DNA from: an uncultured bacterium
GTDB taxonomy: Bacteria > Patescibacteriota > Gracilibacteria > Absconditabacterales > Absconditicoccaceae
Assembly: GCA_946405785.1 (NCBI GenBank)
Contig: CAMJIH010000004.1
Coordinates: 1-37,620 of the forward strand
DNA: 37,620 nucleotides
Direction of reading: 5' to 3'
Under the pieces are notes generated by a model that ran no database searches, had not been told where the DNA came from, and was given only the letters and a program-made list of their open reading frames with translations. The translations under genes were made by a program, and so were the position numbers. Within the stretch, counting starts at the first letter, position 1, and the number at the start of each line of letters is the position of its first letter. Shown one piece after another: positions 10,959 to 22,237 of the stretch.

Positions 10959-11018
10959 AATTGAAAAAATTAAACAAATAATTAAGTATTATATGATTTA
11001 TTTAAGGATTCTCTATCC

Positions 11019-12200
11019 ATGAAAATTAAAAAAATTCTGTTTTGGATTTTTGTAGTCCTCAGTATAGCTTATTATTTATTCAAAGGATTTAACCAATTCT
11101 ATTTTTTACGTCAACCAACACGTAACGTACCACATGATGATTCTCTTTTTGTAAGTCCTGCGAACTGAACTATTATAAAAGTAATACACCAAGATGATTT
11201 AACGGATTGAGATACTGAACTTTATAAAGAGAATAATGTTGTTATCGATGATTGGACTCAAGGGTTTTCTTGAGCAACATTAGTTTCAATTATGATGACT
11301 CCACTTGATGCTCATTTTCAAAAAGCACCATTAGTTTCAAAACTTATAGATCAACAATATCATGAATGACATTTCTTCAATGCAACAAAAACAAGTTGAA
11401 CTATGAGATCAACATTCCAAAACGAATATAATAGTATGTTATATTTAACTCCAGAATGATATAAATTCCGTATTATTCAGATTGCTGGTGCTATGGCTCG
11501 AAGGATTGTTTCATTATTAGAGCCTAATGATATTGTAGAGCAATGACAGTTTATTTGAGCCATCAAATTATGATCACAAGTAAGTGTTGTTCTTGACAGC
11601 AATTTCGATGTTCAAGTAAAAGAATGAGATTATGTTATCGATTGAGAAACTGTTATAGCAACCAAGAAAGATCCAAGTCATATTAACGATGATTTCGATG
11701 AATGAAACATCATATGAGCACCAGAAGTTAATATGGATATCGATAATGTTATTAGATATTGATTATTTGAGGTTATTCACCCTTCAATTATCGTTGGTTG
11801 GGTTTGATTCTTAATATTAATTGTTCAGATTTTTACTTGGTTGAAGATTTTTGAGAAAGTTAAGATAAAAAAGCGAAAGCTATTTATTCCTTTTTATAAC
11901 CTCTACTTAGTATTTAAGCTTGGCTGAAGATGATGGTGGATCTGGTTTATCGTTTTCACTCCACTTGTTTTCTCAGCATTACTTGTAGTGATCAACTTTC
12001 TAGAAAAGCCATGAATTATTATTAATATTCATCCTATTCTTTATATGATATGTATGAGTATCCCTTGGATTGCTATACAACTACCAATTGCTAAAAAATT
12101 CTGAAAAAGTAAGTGGTTTGGATTATGAATGTGACTATGGCCATCTGTATTCTATCCATACTTAGCATTTATAGATAAGAACGAATATAAAGGGCATTAA
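11019..12200 (+). CDS. psd: Phosphatidylserine decarboxylase fused to a DUF5684-like membrane domain
   Basis: A 393-residue protein (TGA as Gly). After an N-terminal membrane segment (residues 5-23), residues about 45-240 match the decarboxylase: SPANGTIIKV, GFSGATLVSIMMTPLDAH, a GHFFNAT segment, IQIAGAMARRIV and the self-cleavage site in AIKLGSQVSV, where the LGS serine would become the pyruvoyl group. The family makes phosphatidylethanolamine from phosphatidylserine. Residues about 250-393 are hydrophobic and resemble DUF5684 (PFYNLYLVFKLG ... PIAKKF ... YPYLAF). The same kind of domain occurs in the 19350-21992 protein. This fusion is unusual. The decarboxylase call is strong; the role of the added domain is unknown. 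Confidence 0.88.
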
Positions 12201-12218
12201 TCTTAACATAAAGAAAAA

Positions 12219-12247
12219 ACTCCAAGCGCATCCACTGGAGTTTTTTT
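12219..12247 (+). terminator. Terminator after psd
   Basis: ACTCCA pairs with TGGAGT around an 11-base loop, followed by seven T, 19 bases after the stop codon. Confidence 0.8.
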
Positions 12248-12437
12248 AATCTTTTCTACTTTTATCAAGACTGAGGTTAAGAGTAAATGTCGTAAAGTGC
12301 GTTTTTGTTTTTGTTTTTGGCCTTGGTATTAAAAAGTAGATTTACAAGATTAATCGCTAGTTTTTCTAACGACAACTAAGTATATTCAGTATTTAATGAA
12401 AATGCAAATGTTTGAAGAGAAAGTTTTTACCAGTCCT
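12248..12437. other. Intergenic stretch with no recognisable feature
   Basis: Between the psd terminator and the stop of the convergent MscS gene. It is T-rich with no open frame of note and no promoter I would defend. Confidence 0.4.
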
Positions 12438-13322
12438 CTACTCTGTTTTCTTTCTATCTTCAACAAAACTAATTATTTTTTCTTTAATTTCCTTAGCTTT
12501 AGTTCTTTTTTCAACAAATCAAATTCGAATTGTTGCTCTTCAATCAGAATTATATGATACATCTCGTTTATATTTAACTCATATATAACTTATAAAATAC
12601 CCCGTTTCAGATGCAGATTTAACTGGAAATAAAGCATCAAGATAATGCGTAAGCTCATTAGAAAACTCTTTAAAAGATATTTCATAGAGTTTTGGATCGT
12701 AAATAACAGTTAGAGAATCCTTTGTATAATTATCTAAGGTTAAATCAACTTTTATTATTGGATTATTCCATAATTGATAATTAGGTATACTATAGAATTT
12801 ACCAGTATTTTCTCAGAAATCATTCTTTCAAGATAATCAGAGATGGAGTAGTTTAACAAAAAGAATCTGTCATTGTATTTTCTCTCAATTAATTACTACA
12901 CTAATACAATCTCAAATTTTATAATTTCTAATAAGTAAGAAATAGGTTAGTAATGAAACTGAAAAAGTTTGAAACGTAATAAGAAATCATCAAACTCACA
13001 CAGCCCAAACAGCTCAAATAATTTTATCTTTTGTGAGAAGATAAATAAACATTAATAAGATTAAGAATATTGCTCAGAATAATTCAATATACTGAACCTT
13101 CTTATAATATTTAATATAAAACTCTCTATTCACAGTATTTCATGACCATTCATATGGTTCTACATATTTTTTCTTTAATCTTAATTTAAAAATTTGAGAT
13201 ATTGAAGACCAAAGAGCTATTATAAGAATAATAACAAAAATAAAAGGCTGTTCATAAACGAATTTAACAATTGAATTCCAAACATATTCAAAAGAATTTA
13301 ACACCTGATTTCACCAATCCAT
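12438..13322 (-). CDS. MscS-family mechanosensitive channel
   Basis: A 294-residue protein (TGA as Gly), ATG 13322 to TAG 12438-12440, close to the 286 residues of E. coli MscS. Three membrane helices are visible (about 24-42, 73-91, 94-130); the third is Gly-rich (GAVWAVGVGGFLIT), as in the pore helix. It is followed by the MscS beta-domain signature (LIRNYKIGDCISVVINGE, then IPNYQLWNNPIIKV). A mixed alpha/beta cytoplasmic vestibule domain follows to the end. Family members open on membrane tension to release solutes. It is divergent from a TetR regulator with 133 bp between starts, so regulation by that protein is plausible. Confidence 0.88.
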
Positions 13323-13455
13323 ACTATTTATATATTAGTTTATAAATTATTTTTACTATACACAAACAGTATTTTTAAACAAGATTAAATTTAACTCTTG
13401 CAATGATAAAGGAAATTTCTAAATTACAGTCAATTTATTTAAAACAAATCAGCTC

Positions 13456-14058
13456 ATGGTTAAAAAAATCAACTCTTTAACAGAGAAAAAAATTAAACAA
13501 GCAGCTAAAGAAGTTTTTTTAAAGAAATGATTAAGCTGATCTAGAACAAGAGAAATAACAGAAAAAGCATGAGTTAATTTAGCTTTACTTAATTATTATT
13601 TTGGTTGAAAAGAAGAACTCTTCAATATTGTTATGTTTGAAATGCTCGAAGAGTTTCAATGAACAATGATAAAAATACTAAACAATAGAGAAACTACTTT
13701 TGAAGAAAAAATGAAAACATACACAGATAGTTATTATGATTCTATCGTAGCAGATCCAAAAATATTCCCATTTATTCTTGAAGTTATGAGACAAAATATT
13801 GATGAAATAAAAAAGAGAATAAAAGAGTGAAATTGAGTATTTACAAAAACATATTTTGCAGAACAATACATGGAAACTACATGAAAAACATTAGATGATT
13901 TTAGAGATTTCTTTGTTAACTTTCTTGGATTAGTAGCTTTCCCTATTGTTTGAGCTCCTCTATTTACAGTATTTTTTGAATTAAAAGAAAAAGAATATTA
14001 TGATTTTCTTATAAGAAGGAAAAAGTTTATCTTTAATATCATACCTCATCTTTATTAA
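13456..14058 (+). CDS. TetR/AcrR-family transcriptional regulator
   Basis: A 200-residue protein (TGA as Gly). Residues about 10-55 form the TetR helix-turn-helix: IKQAAKEVFLKKG, TREITEKAGVN, LALLNYYFGGKEELF, matching the family pattern closely. The C-terminal two thirds are helical, as in a ligand-binding/dimerisation domain (RDFFVNFLGLVAFPIVG). It is divergent from the MscS gene, and the 133-bp gap is the likely operator region, although I see no clean palindrome there. Such proteins usually repress an adjacent gene until a small hydrophobic ligand binds. Confidence 0.92.
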
Positions 14059-14062
14059 AATA

Positions 14063-14092
14063 AAAGACCCATTAGCTTATTACTAATAGGCC
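14063..14092. terminator. Terminator between convergent TetR and 14083 genes
   Basis: An imperfect stem (CCcATTAG with CTAATaGG) between two convergent genes, T-rich on the minus-strand side. The TAG stop of the minus-strand gene lies inside the hairpin. Confidence 0.55.
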
Positions 14093-14427
14093 TCTTGGAA
14101 GAGATATTCTAGATACTCAACAGCATCGCGATATTCACATTTCAGTTCAAGCATAGCAAATCCAGAAATGTCGTAGAAAGTGATATTATTCGATTTAACT
14201 TCGATTATTATCGCATTCAATGCTCTATACTTTTCTATTGAAGTCTTATCGAAATCAACGAGTACGAAGCAGTCGACAATTTTCCAATCATTACCATGAA
14301 CCATCATTGGAAGTGGATCATAATTATCAGGAAGTAGAACTACCAGATCTGCCTCTCGATATGCATCTCTTTGGATAACAAAATCGATGTTTTTAGCTAC
14401 ATAAAATGAATTGACTTCGAAAAGCAT
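14083..14427 (-). CDS. Small protein of unknown function (TGA-free class)
   Basis: A 114-residue soluble protein with alternating beta strands and acidic residues (EADLVVLLPDNYDP, CFVLVDFDKTS, NAIIIEVKSNN) and a helical end (RDAVEYLEYLFQEAY). I recognise no family. It has no in-frame TGA and only GGN glycines, and visibly more C-ending codons than its neighbours. The start codon at 14427 follows a leader with AAACAAAATACT about 22-33 nt upstream, the same layout as the other TGA-free genes. It stands alone with its own terminator. Confidence 0.75.
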   Translation of the reverse strand: MLFEVNSFYVAKNIDFVIQRDAYREADLVVLLPDNYDPLPMMVHGNDWKIVDCFVLVDFDKTSIEKYRALNAIIIEVKSNNITFYDISGFAMLELKCEYRDAVEYLEYLFQEAY

Positions 14428-14543
14428 AAATTATGGATTTTTAAGTTAGTATTTTGTTTTATCAGTAATATTGTAGTTATTTACCTTGTAAAAACAAGTA
14501 ACTTATATATAGTTACTGCTAATATTTAGTTTTCAGTTAAATT

Positions 14544-15686
14544 ATGAGTTGAGTTTTGTCGCGGATTTTGATAATCGTTTGAATCCTAGCTGTAATCTTT
14601 GTAATCTATATCCAGCATCCATTATTTTGAGCTTCACCTAAATGAAAAAGATTAGAATTAATAAAGAAATCTAAACATTATGTTAATGGTCAGTTTAAAA
14701 ATTTATCAAAGACACCATTAATTACTCATTCCAAAATTTCACCGCGTTGGAATTCATGATTAAACTTAATCAAGAAAGCAAAAGAATGAGTTCGTCCTCC
14801 AAGAATTCCATCAATAAAAACAGATCTTTTTTCTTTAGATAGAAATATAGATTGTTTAGTTTGGTTCTGACATTCATCATATTTTATGCAACTTGCATGA
14901 AAGAGATTTTTAATTGATCCGACATTAGTTTCATGATCGCCCGTACCTTTCATCAATAGACCTTTCCCATGTGCAGATGTTTATAAGACTCCAGACATCC
15001 CAGCAATAGATTATCTCATTATTACACATGATCATTATGATCATCTAGATTATTTCACAGTAAAACCATTAAAAAACAGAATTTGAAAAGTTGTCTGCGG
15101 ACTTTGAGTTTGAGCTCACTTTGAGAGATGGTGATTCCATCAAAAAGATATCATTGAAATGGATTGGGAAGATTCATTCCACGAAAATTGAATAACAATC
15201 ACTTCATTACCAGCTCGTCATTTCTCTTGACGCTTATTTTCTCAAAACAATACACTTTGGAGTTCATTTATGGTTGAAGGAAACTCTAAAGCAATCTATA
15301 TTGCTTGAGATTGAGGATATGATACTTTCTATAAAGAAATTGGTAAGAAATGGAAAATCGATTTTGCAATCTTAGAAAATGGTCAATATAGTAAGAACTG
15401 GAGATATATTCATACACTTCCTGAACAGCTACCACAAACTATTAAAGATTTGTGAGCTAAATATATTATTCCTGCACATAATTCAAAATATGCATTATCC
15501 ACACATTTATGGAAAGAACCACTAGAAATTCTAAGCAAAGAAGCAGAAAAGGATAAATTCAATCTACTTACACCAATGATATGAGAGTTGTTAGATTTTA
15601 ATGCAAAGCATTATGATTTTAAAAAATGGTGGGACGATGTAAAAGATAGCGATTATCTTTTTATCAACTTTGTTAAAAAATGATAA
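14544..15686 (+). CDS. NAPE-PLD/RomA-like metallo-beta-lactamase hydrolase
   Basis: A 380-residue protein (TGA as Gly) with an N-terminal membrane anchor (residues 6-24). It matches the RomA/NAPE-PLD branch of the MBL superfamily: WFGHSSYFMQLAGKRFLIDP, an extended SGSPVPFINRPF loop, ITHDHYDHLDYFTV as the metal-binding motif, PARHFSG with the third histidine, IAGDGGY and PAHNSKYAL. NAPE-PLD cleaves N-acyl phosphatidylethanolamines; bacterial members are often annotated as UlaG-like or outer-membrane hydrolases, so lipid hydrolysis is plausible but not shown. Its last codons (TGA TAA) overlap the ATG of the ABC gene at 15680, so the two are translationally linked. Confidence 0.85.
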
Positions 15687-17437
15687 AGATATTTCAGCAA
15701 TTATCTAAAAAAGAAATATTCTTACTAATCTTTAGTATTTTTCTTATTCTCTTACATGTTTGGCTCGACTTAGAGCTTCCTCAATATATGTGAAAAATTG
15801 CCGAACTTGTTGAAGGTTGATGAAGTAAAATATCTGAAATTATTGAGCAATGAGAAATGATGCTTTTAATAACATTATGAAGCGTCTTTGTTACCATAAT
15901 CTTAGCTCTTATTTCATCAAAAATAGCGGCCAATTTTTCTGCTAAATTAAGACTTAAGATCTACGAGAAAGTACAATGATTCTCAATGGAGAATGTTAAA
16001 GATTTTTCTATAGCATCACTTATTACTAGAGAAACAAATGATGTAACGCAAATACAAGGAGCAATTGTACAATGATTACAAATATTTACTAAAGCTCCAA
16101 TCTTAGCTACTTGGGCTCTAATAAGAATCTTAGATAAAAATCCTATTTGGTCTACAGCTACTGGTATTGCTATTGCCATATTATTAGTTGTTGCAACAAT
16201 AGCATTAGTACTTGTTATTCCAAGATTTAAACTTATCCAAAAATTAGTAGATAATGTTAATAGAGTAGCTAGAGAACATATTAACTGAATTAGAGTAGTT
16301 AGAGCATATAATGCTGAAACTTATCAAGAAAGAAAATTCAACGAAGCAAATGAAAAGCTTATGAAAAATAATCTATTTGCAACAAGGACATTATCATTAC
16401 TGATGCCATCCGTTGATGTTATTATGAATATTTTAACTCTCTCTGTTTATTTCTTATGAGGAGTTATAATCTCACAAGCTGCATTATGAGATAGGTTAGG
16501 ATTATTCTCTGATATGATGGTCTTCTCATCATATGCATCACAATTAATAATATCATTTGTAATGCTAGTATTTGTACTTGTTTTAATACCATGAGCTGCT
16601 GTTTCAGCAAAAAGAATTGCAGAAGTTCTTAATACTGAGAGTTGAATCATTGATTGAAAGTATAATAAAGCAACAAAAGAAAAATGAAAAGTTGAATTTA
16701 AGAATGTCTGTTTTAAATATCCTGATGCTGAAGAAGAAGTTATAAGTAATATTACATTTACAGCAAATAAATGAGAGACTATAGCATTAATATGAGCTAC
16801 AGGTTGTTGAAAATCTAGTATTATAAATCTTATTCCAAGATTCTATGATGTAACAAGTTGAGAAGTTTTCGTAGACTGAATTAATGTTAAGGATTATTCA
16901 CAAAAAGCTCTAAGAGATAAAATTTGATATATTCCACAAAAATCATTTTTATTCAGATGAGATATCAAGGATAATATTTTTCTATGATTAGATGATTGTA
17001 ATAAAACTCAAGAAAGATTAGAAGAAGCTTCAAAAGTATCTGAATGTGATGAATTTATTAAAGAATTAGAAGATTGATTTGATGAATATGTAGCATTATG
17101 ATGAAACAATTTCTCATGAGGTCAAAAACAGAGGATTTCTATCGCTAGAGCTATTGCAAGAAAGCCTGAAATACTAATTTTTGATGATTCATTTTCTGCT
17201 CTTGATTACAAAACTGATCTAAAAGTAAGAAGTAATCTAAAGGCTATTTTATCATGATGTACTATTTTTATTGTAGCACAAAGGATTTGAACCATCAAAC
17301 ATGCTGATAAAATATTAGTTATTGATGAATGAAAATGCGTCGGTATATGAAAACACGAAGAATTATTAAAAAACTGTGAAGTATATAAAGAGATTGCATT
17401 ATCTCAGTTATCTGAAGAAGAATTAAAAAAACATTAG
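15680..17437 (+). CDS. ABC exporter half-transporter, degenerate-site subunit
   Basis: A 585-residue half-transporter (TGA as Gly) with six membrane helices (residues 1-310) and a nucleotide-binding domain (about 345-585). Walker A is GATGCGKSS, the signature is FSGGQKQR, Walker B is [12 protein letters not shown] and the switch region is VAQR. The catalytic Glu after Walker B is Asp and the switch His is Gln, as in the degenerate halves of heterodimeric exporters such as TM287/288 and BmrCD. The partner at 17459 has the complementary pattern. The ATG overlaps the stop of the upstream hydrolase by seven bases. Substrate unknown; lipid or drug export is typical. Confidence 0.93.
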
Positions 17438-17458
17438 TTTTATATTAGGATTAACACT

Positions 17459-19306
17459 ATGGTGAAAAAAGATATGGCTGATAAAGAAATATCAGAAAAA
17501 GAAAACAAGGGGAGGCGTCCATGACCAGGATGACGTTATGTTGATCCTTCTAAAAGAACTGTTAAAAATCCAAAGAAAGCAATAAAAGATATTTTTGTAT
17601 ATTTTAAAAAATATTTACCATTTTTTTCTATAGCTGTACTTTGTGCTATTCTAAGTAGTATACTTTCTCTTGTTGGTCCAACATATTTAAAAGATATGAC
17701 TAACTTAATCGTTGACTGATTATGATCAACTATTGATATGGATTGAGTTATAAAAATCTGAATAATTCTTGTAGCATTGTATGGCCTTTCAGGATTACTT
17801 TCAATGACTCAATGATTTGTTACAGCAACATTAGCTTCAAAGATGGCTTTACATCTTAGAAGAGATATTATTAAGAAATTAAACGCTTTACCTATTAAAT
17901 TCTATGATAAGAATACTACTTGAGATATCCTTTCAAGAATAACTAATGACGTATCCTTACTAACAAATAATTTAAACAACTCGTTAACTACCCTAGTTAT
18001 TTCTTTCATAATGTTAGTATGATCTTTGTGAATGATGATTTATACTAATATTATACTTACTTTAACTGCAATAAGTTCTGTACTTATATGAGCTGTTATT
18101 GTATTTTTCATTATGAAGAAAAGTCAGACGCATTTTGATAATCAGCAAACTTATTTATGAAAGATTAATGGACATGTTGAAGAAGCTTTTAGCGGTCATT
18201 CTGTTGTAAAAGCCTACAACGCTGAAGATGAATTAAAAGAGAAATTTCTAGATTTAAACGAAACATTGAAAAAGAATACTTTTATGGCAGAATTCTTATC
18301 ATGAATAACAATGCCTATTATTCTTTTTATCGGAAATTTAGGTTATGTAATTATCGCTGTTGTATGAGCAATACTAGCTTTTAATGGAGATATTACTTTT
18401 TGAGTTATCGTAGCATTCTTAGTTTATATTAGATATTTTTCAGATCCATTAACAAGAATTTCTTGATTAGCTCAAAGATTACAAGTAGCAACTGCTGCAG
18501 CTGAAAGAATTTTCTCATTTATAAGAGAAAAAGAACTTGATGATGAATCTAAGAAATGAGAGTTTAATAAATTCTCTAAAGGTGAAGTTGTATTTGAACA
18601 TGTAAAATTCTGATACGATAAGAAAAGAACAATTATTAATGATTTAAGTTTTACTGCTAAAGCATGAGATAAAATTGCTATTGTTGGACCTACTTGAGCA
18701 TGAAAGACTACAATAGTTAATCTACTTATGAGATTTCATGAGATTGATGATGGTAAAATAACCATTGATTGAATTAATATCCAAGATATGACAAGAGAAT
18801 ATATCCATAGTTTATTTTGTATGGTTTTACAAGATACCTGGGTATTTGATTGAACAATTAGAGAGAATATCGCTTATAATAAGGAAAATGTAACAGAGGA
18901 GGAGATTATATGAGCTAGTAAAGCAGTTTGATTACACCACTTTATTACTACCCTACCTAAAGGTTATGATACCGTATTAGATGAAAAGGTTTCACTATCA
19001 ATGTGACAAAAGCAGCAATTAACTATTGCTAGAGCTATGGTTTATAATGCTCCTATGTTAATATTAGATGAAGCTACATCTTCAATCGATACAAGAACAG
19101 AACAATACATACAAGATGCAATGGATAAATTAATGGAAAGTAGGACATCATTTATTATTGCACACAGATTATCAACTATCAAAAATGCTAATCTTATATT
19201 AGTATTAAAAGATTGAGACATTATTGAATCGTGAAATCATAATGAACTTATGAAACAAGATTGATTCTATAAAGACCTCTATGAATCACAATTTTCTGAA
19301 GAATAA
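17459..19306 (+). CDS. ABC exporter half-transporter, catalytic partner subunit
   Basis: A 615-residue half-transporter (TGA as Gly). It has a basic, Gly/Pro-rich N-terminal tail (residues 1-40, [18 protein letters not shown]), six membrane helices (to about 355) and a nucleotide-binding domain. Walker A is GPTGAGKTT; both TGA codons fall on invariant glycines. Walker B is [12 protein letters not shown] with the catalytic Glu, and the switch is IAHRLST. The signature is altered (SLSMGQKQQ instead of LSGGQ), which fits pairing with the degenerate site of the upstream subunit. It starts 21 nt after that gene and ends at a strong terminator, closing a three-gene operon. Confidence 0.94.
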
Positions 19307-19308
19307 AA

Positions 19309-19332
19309 AAAGACATCAATCGATGTCTTTTT
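19309..19332 (+). terminator. Terminator of the ABC exporter operon
   Basis: AAAGACATC and GATGTCTTT form a hairpin with a four-base loop followed by T, three bases past the stop codon. Confidence 0.8.
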
Positions 19333-19349
19333 AACTATTTTTCATATTC

Positions 19350-21992
19350 TTATAAACTTTTATTATTGTTTGCCATTAATTGATCTAGATCAGAAATAGG
19401 CTCACTTGGATATTCTGTAGTATCTTCATTTTCTTCAGGAGCTACTTCAGCAGCTTCAGCATCATATGACTCCTCTACTATATCTTGTGGCATATCTTCA
19501 AATAATGAATCATCTGATCATATATCTTGTGTTTCTTGAGTATTAGGTTCGTTTTCAGCTGTTTCTTCTAACTGCTCTGCTTGTACTTCAGATTCAACAG
19601 CAGTTTCTTTTGGAACTATTCCTTCAGGTACTTCATTAATTATAGATTCCTCGCTCTCTGTATTTTCATATGATTCAGTATCTACTGAATTATCTTTAGT
19701 TAATTCTGGATCAAGTGATGGTAGAATCGTTTCAGTACAATTTTCTTCTACTGGAGTTTCTTCAACATCAGTAGTTTCAGTTGTTTCAGCAGATTCCGTA
19801 ATTTCTTCAGGTATTTCTTCAGAAATTTCAGTAGATTCAATTACATCGCTATTTTCTTCTACTGGAGTTTCTTCAACATCAGTAGTTTCAGTTGTTTCTT
19901 CTGATATTTCTGCTGTAGCTTCAGAAGTTTCTGTTACTTCACTTTCTGGTTCATCATCTAATATTATTTCATTTTCTTCTTCTGTTTTAATTTCTCAAAC
20001 AGGAGTTTCTGTATCATCTATTTGAGCGAATTCATCATCTAGATTTAATTGAAGTGAATCAGCTTCTTCATCTGATATTTCCTTATTATTTGAAAGATCA
20101 ATTTCATTATCTGAACCTTCTGGTGCTGCAATTTCAGAAGCAGTGACTTCTTCAGTTGATTCAGAATCTAATGTTAAATCAACATCTTCAGAAACTCATT
20201 CTGGTTCTTCTTCAGCCTTTACTGTTAAATCAACTTCATCAGATGTATTTAATTCTTCCTTATTTTCTTCTGTTTCAATTTGAGTATTTTCATCTACTGT
20301 TTCAGCAACAGTTTCAGTAGTTGATTCAGCAACAGTTTCAGTAGTTGGTTCATCAATATTTTCAGTAGCTGGTTCATCAATATTTTCAGTAGTTGATTCA
20401 GCAACAGTTTCAGTAGTTGGTTCAGTAACAGTTTCAGTAGCTGGTTCAGTAACAGTTTCAGTAGCTGGTTCAGTAACAGTTTCAGTAGCTGTTGTTTCTT
20501 CTTCTGGTCAAACAAAACGTTCAACGACATTATTTAATTGTTCTGATGCAACTACAGGAACTGGTATAGATTTTTCAGGTTCATTTACTTGTGGCTTATT
20601 TAAATCGTATGATAATTTCTTAGGTTGATATTCATCATTTCTAAGTCAAAGAAATAGTACAGTAATTGGGAAAAATAACACATTAAGAACTGATGCAAAT
20701 TTAGACCAACCAAATCTTCTAGCAACTCTATAATTCCACACAATACAAAGGATTAATGTAATAAGTCCCAAAACTCCAGTAGCAGCAAATGTAATCATAG
20801 TTCATAGATTTAAGAAACCAATTCATAAAGCAGCTAAAGGAACTAACCATGGAATAATTCACAACCATTTACTTGTTTCAGCAATTTCTGAATATACAAC
20901 TGTTCCATAAATTGGAATCAAGAAAGCCCATCATCTTTTTCATGCTTTTTTATAGATTTCCCATGTAGAAATAATCAATAATGTTTGATAAATTTTCCAT
21001 ATAAGTACTAATATAGATATAATTCAAAAGAATCCACTAACTACTGCTAATACTGATCCAAATGATCAACCAAACGCACCCAAAAAATCACTATCAAGTG
21101 ATAATCCACCAATAGAAGATTCTTCATTTGATACTTCTTCAGCAATTGTTTCATCTTCAAGACTTTCAATATCTTCGATTTCACCAGTTAATTCTTCAGT
21201 ATCTCATGTACCATCTTCAATTTCTAATTCATCAGATACATCTCAAGATAAATCTAATGTTTCATCACTAGTACTATCAACAACTCCTAATTCTTCAAGA
21301 GCTGAAGTTAATTCATCAACTTCTGGACTATCTGTTTTGATTCAATCTCAAAGTTTCTCATTAATTTCTGTTGAGAAATCAGTTTCAATTCATGCATAAG
21401 TATCTTCAACTGTTGATGCTTTAATTAATTTAAAACAAGAATTCTTCCAAGTCCATTCTAAATTATCACTTACTCAAATTACTTCATTACCTGCATTTTC
21501 ACAGAAAGCATTTTCACCTACTTTATTTAATCTTCCAGGTACAGAAATTTTTTCTAAATTGTTTTTATAGAAAGCTTCATCACCAATAGTTTTTAAAGAC
21601 TTTGGTAATTTGATTGCTTTAAGTTTATTATTTTTAAATGCATATTTATCAATTATTTCAACTCCTTCAGGAATTTCAATTTTTTCAATAATATTATCTT
21701 CAAATGCTGATTCACTTATTTGTTTAAGTGTTTCAGGCAACTTAACTGTAGTTAATACTGTATTTTTGAATGCTCATTTTCAGATTTCAGTTACTTTTTT
21801 ACCATCAATTGTTGATGGAATTTCAATTAAATTATCAAAACATTGATAGTTAATAATTACAGCTCAACCAAATCAAGCTTCAGAATCAGCTATTCAAAAA
21901 CAATCAGACTTTGTTTCAGCAAAAGTTGCTGTTGAAGCAAGTCATAAACCTAAAATTCATAATAACAATAATTGTTTCAAGTTCTTTTTCAT
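19350..21992 (-). CDS. BspA-like leucine-rich-repeat surface protein with membrane domain and acidic repeat tail
   Basis: An 880-residue protein (TGA as Gly), ATG 21992 to TAA 19350-19352. Residues 1-25 are a signal peptide. About 45-180 hold four or five LRR_5 (BspA-type) repeats, such as LPETLKQISESAFEDN and IPEGVEIIDKYAFKNN. After an acidic segment, about 320-450 form a DUF5684-like membrane domain (FLIPIYGTVVYSEIAE ... WNYRVARRFG). From about 460 to the end there is a very long Glu/Thr/Ser-rich acidic tail, including octapeptide repeats around ATETVTEP. BspA-type repeats mediate adhesion in oral bacteria and protists. The sandwich of exported LRR, membrane block and acidic tail is odd; the tail's side of the membrane is uncertain. 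Confidence 0.85.
20299..20493 (-). repeat. 24-bp tandem repeats in the acidic tail
   Basis: About eight tandem copies of a 24-base unit (TTCAGTAACAGTTTCAGTAG and close variants on the plus strand) encode repeats such as ATETVTEP, TTETVAES and ATENIDEP. In-frame expansion or contraction is likely. Confidence 0.85.
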
Positions 21993-22180
21993 AATAGTAA
22001 GTGAATAATAAAATAACAAATTAAGTATACCCAAAATTAAAAATAAGGCAAAAATTTAAGATTTAAATTAATACATAAAGAAGTTAGTTAAGAATTAGTG
22101 TTTCTCAATTTTTATAGTTTTGGAAAAATTAATTTTACAATTTTTTATGAATAATGGCTTTAATATGCAGTTTTCAACTA

Positions 22181-22209
22181 TTGACTTTACAAGTATCTTT
22201 GATTAAGAT
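22181..22209 (+). promoter_or_regulatory. Promoter of the 22238 gene
   Basis: TTGACT (22181-22186), a 17-bp spacer and TAAGAT (22204-22209) give a leader of about 22 nt containing AAAACAAAAAACAA before the ATG. The bases CTATTGACTTTACA match the promoter of long RNA 1 exactly. Confidence 0.6.
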
Positions 22210-22237
22210 AACATCTCAAAACAAAAAACAATACTAT

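Noticed and set aside
13323-13455. TetR operator palindrome between MscS and TetR genes
   Set aside because: No inverted repeat of convincing length was seen in this A+T-rich gap.
2804-19306. TGA read as tryptophan (mycoplasma-type code)
   Set aside because: Walker A, GASGA, LSGGQ and PSGH require Gly at the TGA positions, and TGG supplies Trp in the same genes.
20299-20493. Open frame in the minus direction made of Leu/Asn/Gln repeats (standard code, 20294-20530)
   Set aside because: It is a shadow frame of the 24-bp repeats in the acidic tail of the 19350-21992 gene, whose own frame is continuous.
22154-22237. Upstream ATG extension of the 22238 gene
   Set aside because: It would begin inside the promoter and bury the signal segment; ATG 22238 fits the leader pattern of the related genes.
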